From: JAHIVN01 sp018816645
Lineage (GTDB): Bacteria; Patescibacteriota; Dojkabacteria; JAHIVN01
NCBI GenBank assembly: GCA_043816305.1
Contig: JBDRHZ010000037.1
Span: 1-26,377, forward strand
Length of the DNA: 26,377 nucleotides
Direction of reading: 5' to 3'
Part shown: piece after piece, positions 22,720 to 26,377 of the stretch
How positions within the stretch are numbered: position 1 is the stretch's first letter
How the letters are laid out: each line of letters opens with the position of its first letter
Translations under genes and position numbers: made by a program
Notes under the pieces: generated by a model
What the model saw: only the letters and a program-made list of their open reading frames with translations
What the model was told of the DNA's origin: nothing
The model's database searches: none

Positions 22720-22862
22720 GTATAACGGTTAAGTATATGAGAAGTTTTGAAAACATCCTTTTAAGATTTAATAAGGTTTTCAAAATTTGGGGAAAATAAA
22801 AAGTGCAACCGCTGAAAAATTTAAAATGCTCTTTTTCTTTTCCCTCATATACTTTGTTATGT
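22720..22862 (-). other. attC-like recombination site
   Basis: On the minus strand: ACATAAC (22862-22856), one base, AAGTATATGAG (22854-22844), a middle of about 102 bases with a 10-bp inverted repeat (22745-22754 with 22776-22785), CTCATATACTT (22741-22731), four bases, GTTATAC (22726-22720). The arms are a perfect 11-bp match. The spacers (one and four bases) equal those of the site at 22003-22097, and the arms share the TATATGAG core. It bounds the nucleotidyltransferase cassette on its 5' side. Confidence 0.68.
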
Positions 22863-22938
22863 GATGTAAATTTTTTTCATCCTTATTATTCTTTTCTCAA
22901 TTTGCTTTTTTATTCAAATTTTAAGATAAGTTTTTTTG

Positions 22939-22987
22939 TTTTTTATTTTTGGCAGAGGGGTTAGGGGTGAATGCCAAAAATAAAAAA
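22939..22987. repeat. 16-bp perfect palindrome
   Basis: TTTTTTATTTTTGGCA (22939-22954) is fully complementary to TGCCAAAAATAAAAAA (22972-22987) across a G-rich 17-base loop containing GGGGTTAGGGG. It lies just after the stop of the gene at 22992. A-rich rather than U-rich sequence follows on the minus strand, so it is not a standard terminator. Confidence 0.6.
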
Positions 22988-22991
22988 CTCC

Positions 22992-23474
22992 TTATTCTGT
23001 TTCATTCATTTGTATCTTTTTGGCATTAAAGTTTTTTTCTAATTGTTCAATTTTTTCTTGATTTTTTTCAATTTGTGTTTTTTTATTTTCTAAATCTTTG
23101 TTGATATATTTAATTTCAACTTTCATTCCGCCGATTGGTTCGGCAATATTATTAACTTTGTAAGCCCAAATTATTCCATAAATAGCCCCGAATCCTACTA
23201 TTATATAAATTGCGTATCTTATACCATCAAATAATTTGGCTTTTGCATCATTTTTTATTTTTTCGCTATCATAACTTTTTTTCTTACTAATTTCAGCTGG
23301 TGATGCACTATTTTCAAACTCACCATTTTTTATTTCCGCCATGTTTTCTTCTTTATTATCATTCGTTTCTGTGCTAGTTGTTGACTCATTTTTATCGATC
23401 GGAAAAATATCTCCGCCAGTTTTTTCGGAATTTTCTATATCTTCGTTTTTAATATTTTCTGTTTCATTATTCAT
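22992..23474 (-). CDS. Single-pass membrane protein with C-terminal coiled coil
   Basis: 160 residues from the ATG at 23474, one base after the stop of the upstream gene. An in-frame TTG three codons earlier is less likely. Residues 1-75 are acidic, Asn/Glu/Ser/Thr-rich and probably disordered. One membrane segment follows at about 81-105 (RYAIYIIVGFGAIYGIIWAY). Residues 118-160 are a Lys/Glu/Gln heptad-like helix (NKDLENKKTQIEKNQEKI) expected to form a coiled coil. The family is not recognised. Tight coupling to the gene at 23476 indicates a shared operon with the restriction-modification genes, but a role in it is only a guess. Confidence 0.75.
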   Translation of the reverse strand: MNNETENIKNEDIENSEKTGGDIFPIDKNESTTSTETNDNKEENMAEIKNGEFENSASPAEISKKKSYDSEKIKNDAKAKLFDGIRYAIYIIVGFGAIYGIIWAYKVNNIAEPIGGMKVEIKYINKDLENKKTQIEKNQEKIEQLEKNFNAKKIQMNETE

Positions 23475-23475
23475 A

Positions 23476-24159
23476 CTAATCAATAATCATTTTTGATATT
23501 TCATCTTTTATTTTTTGAGCTTTTTTCAATCCTTTCTCAACCAGTTCCAAAACATTTTTCTGTGTTATGTGTGGTGAGAATTCTTTTCTAAAATAATCGA
23601 CTTCAATAAATATGCTTGATTCTGGTAATTCATCAGCATCTAAGGCAAATTCTTTCAATTGTTTCTTCTCCATCGGTCCAGTTGTTATATTAAAAAATTC
23701 TCCCCCAATAGCAAAATTTAAAAGAAATCCTAAATCAATTAAATCCCCACCAAATTTTTTTATATCTTCATCTTGTAACCCTAAAAACTTAGACTTATAT
23801 TTGTCGAAAGATTCTTTAAAGTTTTTTGTTTTTATTAAAAAAGTAGATTTAATACCTACTCTGGTAAGTTGAGTTGTAGGAAAATATGTCCAAGAATTTT
23901 TTACAAAGTTTTTTGATCCACTAAGAAAATCATCGGGAGTTGTCGGATGATCCGAAAAATATCCTAAATTTTTATAACTCAAAAAAGCACCAATTGAAGA
24001 TTTTTTTTTGCTTGCAAAATCTATTCTATTATTTCCAATATTCCACTGATCAAAATTCTGCCCCGAAAGTATTTCAGCAATTTCACCTCGTTTATCTAAA
24101 AAACGAGAATTTGGTTTATACCTTATTTCTAAAATGTGTTTTGATATTACTTTGGACAT
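23476..24159 (-). CDS. Unknown protein in the restriction-modification operon (TIGR04255-like?)
   Basis: 227 residues from the ATG at 24159. The frame extends 11 codons further upstream to a TTG. The N-terminal segment SKHILEIRYKPNSRFLDKRGEIAEIL and the later VEVDYF-type strand followed by an acidic helix recall the 'sporadically distributed' TIGR04255 proteins, which occur near mobile and defence genes. This is a resemblance only. No catalytic motif and no membrane segment is visible. The middle has GGDLIDLGFLLNFAIGGEFF, probably a buried helix and strand. It follows the endonuclease gene by 42 bases and precedes the membrane protein by one base. Confidence 0.7.
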   Translation of the reverse strand: MSKVISKHILEIRYKPNSRFLDKRGEIAEILSGQNFDQWNIGNNRIDFASKKKSSIGAFLSYKNLGYFSDHPTTPDDFLSGSKNFVKNSWTYFPTTQLTRVGIKSTFLIKTKNFKESFDKYKSKFLGLQDEDIKKFGGDLIDLGFLLNFAIGGEFFNITTGPMEKKQLKEFALDADELPESSIFIEVDYFRKEFSPHITQKNVLELVEKGLKKAQKIKDEISKMIID

Positions 24160-24201
24160 ATTTATAAAATTATCTTTAGCTTGCTGTTTCAAGAATCTTT
24201 T

Positions 24202-24975
24202 TTATTTAATATTTTTTGACACAAAAAGTTCAACTGGATTGATTTTAAATTGTAACATTTTGGCGGTATCTCTTCCGCCGTCTCCGCCTTTTCTTTGCAT
24301 TCCTATTTTACCTATTTTCAAACTCCCTTGCGAGGTTATTCTAACATCTCCGCCACCAAATACATTCATTACTTCGTTGATTGATTTTAAAATCCATTTA
24401 CTTTCGTTGTTAGCTTTTAAAACCACCAAAACCCAATCAGCGGAAAATTCGCCCCTGCCTTTTAGCAAATCTGATACAACTAAAATTTTATTATTTTCAA
24501 AAAAATTGATAATTTTATTTTGATCGTTTTCGTCCATTTCAGACAAAAGCATCCTACGAGAATCTTTTAAATTATTTTTCGTTGGTTCTATCTCACCAGT
24601 AAAATATTTTAAAATTTTTGTTATATCTTTTGGCATATTCCATAGTTCAACATATTTATCAATCCATCTTTTATCCACCTGATTAAAACCTTGCAGATTA
24701 CTGACAAGTTTTACTTGTAGATTTTGCAAATCTTCTTGAGATTTTAATTTTATAACAATTCTAACCCTGACTTGAACATCGGCTTTATATTGCCCTCGCA
24801 CTTTTGACGCTTTTACATATTCAATATCAGAAATATCATAATTCATCGCTTTTAGCCATTCTTTTGCAACTTTATCATTTTTCCAATCATTAAAACGAGC
24901 GATAACATCTTTTTCGTTCTTAAAACCACCTTTGGCGGTTTTAGATCCTAATTTTATCAAATCTTTTTTATTCAT
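24202..24975 (-). CDS. Probable type II restriction endonuclease
   Basis: 257 residues. Position (one base downstream of a C5 cytosine methyltransferase, TAA-T-ATG) and sequence both support this. GQYKADVQVRV (D66) followed by NLQVKLVSN (Q87-V-K89) is a plausible D...QxK form of the PD-(D/E)xK nuclease core. RKGGDGGRDTAKMLQFKINP (228-247) is a strongly conserved-looking block of the sort seen in several type II enzymes of the 4-bp cutter class. The recognition site cannot be inferred and should match the methyltransferase. It would cleave unmodified DNA in the cytosol. No controller protein of the usual small HTH kind is visible nearby. Confidence 0.7.
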   Translation of the reverse strand: MNKKDLIKLGSKTAKGGFKNEKDVIARFNDWKNDKVAKEWLKAMNYDISDIEYVKASKVRGQYKADVQVRVRIVIKLKSQEDLQNLQVKLVSNLQGFNQVDKRWIDKYVELWNMPKDITKILKYFTGEIEPTKNNLKDSRRMLLSEMDENDQNKIINFFENNKILVVSDLLKGRGEFSADWVLVVLKANNESKWILKSINEVMNVFGGGDVRITSQGSLKIGKIGMQRKGGDGGRDTAKMLQFKINPVELFVSKNIK

Positions 24976-24976
24976 A

Positions 24977-25963
24977 TTATTTTTTTATATATTCAAGTAA
25001 TTTACTGCCAACAGCTTCAATCGTGCTAACAGTCATGGCATTTCCCGCCTGACTTAATAAATAAACATCTGCAATTTTCCCTTTCACTTTTTCGGCTAAT
25101 TTCTTAGGAAAACCTTGTAAAAGCAAGGATTCGAAACCAGATAATTTTCTAAATTTTCCATTTCTAATATACAAAATTCCATGCCGACCAGTTCTTAATG
25201 TTGGAACTTTGCTTCTGTATAATCTTAAATCAGACTGTCTTGTATCTAAAACTAAATATTCTTGTTTTAACAAATTATCAATTTTAAATAAACCTTTATT
25301 GTATTTATTATTTATAAATTTTAAAAATGTTTCATATGATTTCTTTTTTTCGTTAAATTCCAATTCGCTATCATCAATTAAATAATTTTCAATTTTTGGA
25401 GTTTTGATCGGTTTTGGCCATTCAAATTTTTTATTTTCATTAACTAAATCTTTTCTAATCCCCACAAAATAAATTCTTTCCCGCATTTGAGGCACGCCAT
25501 GGTTTAAACTGCTTAAAACTCTATAAAAAACTTTATATCCAGCTTTATCTAATTCTTCCAAAATTACTTTTAATGATTTTCCGTTATCATGGTTTACTAA
25601 TCCTTTTACATTTTCTAAAATGAAGTATGGTAAATTTTTACCTTTCATTATTTTAATCAAACCATAAATAACTTGCCCTCTATGATCACTCATTCCTTTT
25701 CTTTGTCCGATAACTGAAAAAGTTTGGCAGGGAAAACCAGCAATCATCAAATCAAAATCTGGTAAATCATCAGTGTTTATTTTCATCAAATCGCCATGAT
25801 TTTTTTCTTCATGTCCAAAAAATTCTCTATAAGTCCGTTCAGCATTTTTATTGATTTCAGAAAAAGCTACGCAATTTAACCCTAAATTTTGAAGTCCAAG
25901 CCTACCTCCTCCAATTCCTGCACAAAAATCTATAAATTTTATGTTATTATTTGCCATAGTCAA
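24977..25963 (-). CDS. DNA (cytosine-5-)-methyltransferase
   Basis: 328 residues from the first ATG. A second ATG two codons later may be the true start. All key C5-methyltransferase motifs are intact: motif I FIDFCAGIGGGRLGL (AdoMet), motif IV AGFPCQTFS with catalytic C79, motif VI ENVKGL (E117), motif VIII Q159-x-R-x-R163, and the C-terminal pair LSGFESLLLQGFP and QAGNAMTVS (motifs IX-X). The target recognition region lies between about 205 and 275 and is not assigned. It methylates cytosine in the host to protect it from the partner endonuclease. It is the second gene of a minus-strand operon. Confidence 0.95.
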   Translation of the reverse strand: MTMANNNIKFIDFCAGIGGGRLGLQNLGLNCVAFSEINKNAERTYREFFGHEEKNHGDLMKINTDDLPDFDLMIAGFPCQTFSVIGQRKGMSDHRGQVIYGLIKIMKGKNLPYFILENVKGLVNHDNGKSLKVILEELDKAGYKVFYRVLSSLNHGVPQMRERIYFVGIRKDLVNENKKFEWPKPIKTPKIENYLIDDSELEFNEKKKSYETFLKFINNKYNKGLFKIDNLLKQEYLVLDTRQSDLRLYRSKVPTLRTGRHGILYIRNGKFRKLSGFESLLLQGFPKKLAEKVKGKIADVYLLSQAGNAMTVSTIEAVGSKLLEYIKK

Positions 25964-26016
25964 AAATTATTTTTGATTACAATTATATTATAACGAAAAT
26001 TTAATAAAAATGAAAC

Positions 26017-26377
26017 TTATGACCAATTGACAGTCGGCTTTTTAATAATATATCTCACAACTCCGTTTATTAAGAATTTATCATTTTCGTGGATGAAAAT
26101 TGTTGGATGATTTTCTGTTGATTCTGAAATCAATGAAATAATTTTATTTTTTGAATCTAACATCATTTTTTTTATATTTGCGCAATTATCAATTATCGCA
26201 AGTACATAATCGTTAGAATTGGGTTGTTTTTTTGAGTCCACTATTACATAGTCTCCGCTTTCAATACTACGACCGCCAATATTTGCCTTGTTCATTGAAC
26301 CGCCAGACGCTTTAATAGCAAGAAGCCCATCTCCTGTTTTAATTATATTTTTTGAAACTTTGATATATCCTTCTAAA
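26017..26377 (-). CDS. S24/LexA-like peptidase domain protein (partial, 5' end outside window)
   Basis: The frame is open to the window edge, so the ATG at 26295 is internal, not the start. The visible 119 residues contain the LexA-type autoprotease core: KASGGSMNKANIGGRSIESG with the catalytic Ser27 (counted from the edge), GDYVIVDSK, DYVLAIIDNCANIKKM with the catalytic Lys69, and FLINGVVRYII at the end. Ser and Lys form the dyad that self-cleaves after DNA damage in LexA, UmuD and phage repressors. Any DNA-binding domain would lie beyond the edge. It sits 53 bases before the methyltransferase on the same strand, so it may control the restriction-modification operon or belong to a prophage-like unit. 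Confidence 0.85.
   Translation of the reverse strand, partial: LEGYIKVSKNIIKTGDGLLAIKASGGSMNKANIGGRSIESGDYVIVDSKKQPNSNDYVLAIIDNCANIKKMMLDSKNKIISLISESTENHPTIFIHENDKFLINGVVRYIIKKPTVNWS

Noticed and set aside
1..26377. CRISPR array or cas genes
   Set aside because: No set of regularly spaced direct repeats of 24-40 bases and no Cas protein motif was seen on either strand.
1..26377. UGA recoded as glycine, as in some CPR groups
   Set aside because: TGA ends intact genes here (for example the Nudix gene and the Cys-module region genes read normally), and conserved frames do not contain internal TGA. The only conserved frame with an internal stop has TAG.

Overview
The window looks like a chromosomal segment of a small-genome, low-GC bacterium using the standard code (TAA, TAG and TGA all end genes). 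A candidate-phyla-radiation (Patescibacteria-type) lineage is the best guess. The reasons are many short single-domain proteins, few Shine-Dalgarno sites, start codons sitting directly behind TATAAT boxes, interspersed short palindromes, and secreted proteins carrying an eight-cysteine module. This assignment is inference: no rRNA or ribosomal protein is present to test it.

Layout. 1-154 is the 3' end of an IS30-type transposase. 235-5309 is ordinary housekeeping and accessory content: a Nudix hydrolase, a manganese-dependent family II pyrophosphatase (ppaC), a minus-strand run of a cytidylyltransferase-like protein, a GNAT acetyltransferase and an SGNH hydrolase, then a Rid-family protein, a cupin and a DUF192 protein. 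5400-8721 holds a frameshifted metallo-beta-lactamase-fold gene, a palindrome-rich spacer, tRNA-Gly(TCC), a GNAT gene, a frameshifted SGNH hydrolase and a frameshifted unknown gene. The promoter and start of that unknown gene are duplicated 1 kb upstream. 8859-14508 is a cell-envelope cluster: a TMEM43-like membrane protein and a ZnuA/TroA-like protein that share an identical-spacing eight-cysteine module, a second MBL-fold enzyme, an APH-type kinase, and a membrane-anchored protein with three VWC-like cysteine repeats. 14577-15813 is a nearly gene-free spacer with small ORFs. 15814-19207 is a convergent cation pair (CaCA exchanger and P-type ATPase).

19372-26377 is accessory DNA and visibly more A+T-rich from about 20.86 kb on. 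It holds a decayed IS481-like transposase, a truncated tRNA-like element, an IS200/IS605 element with hairpin ends, and then, all on the minus strand, three small genes separated by three attC-like sites of shared geometry. That arrangement looks like a cassette array without a visible integron integrase. Upstream of it (in the direction of minus-strand transcription) is a tight operon: an S24/LexA-like protein (cut by the window edge), a C5 cytosine methyltransferase, a probable type II restriction endonuclease, and two unknown genes, one of them a single-pass membrane protein with a coiled coil.

The two most unusual features are the cassette array with attC-like sites, and the eight-cysteine module planted in two unrelated proteins, one of which is a solute-binding-like domain that has lost its usual metal-binding histidines. 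Several conserved genes are broken by single-base changes in homopolymers or by an in-frame stop. These could be real decay, recoding or assembly error, and raw reads would decide.
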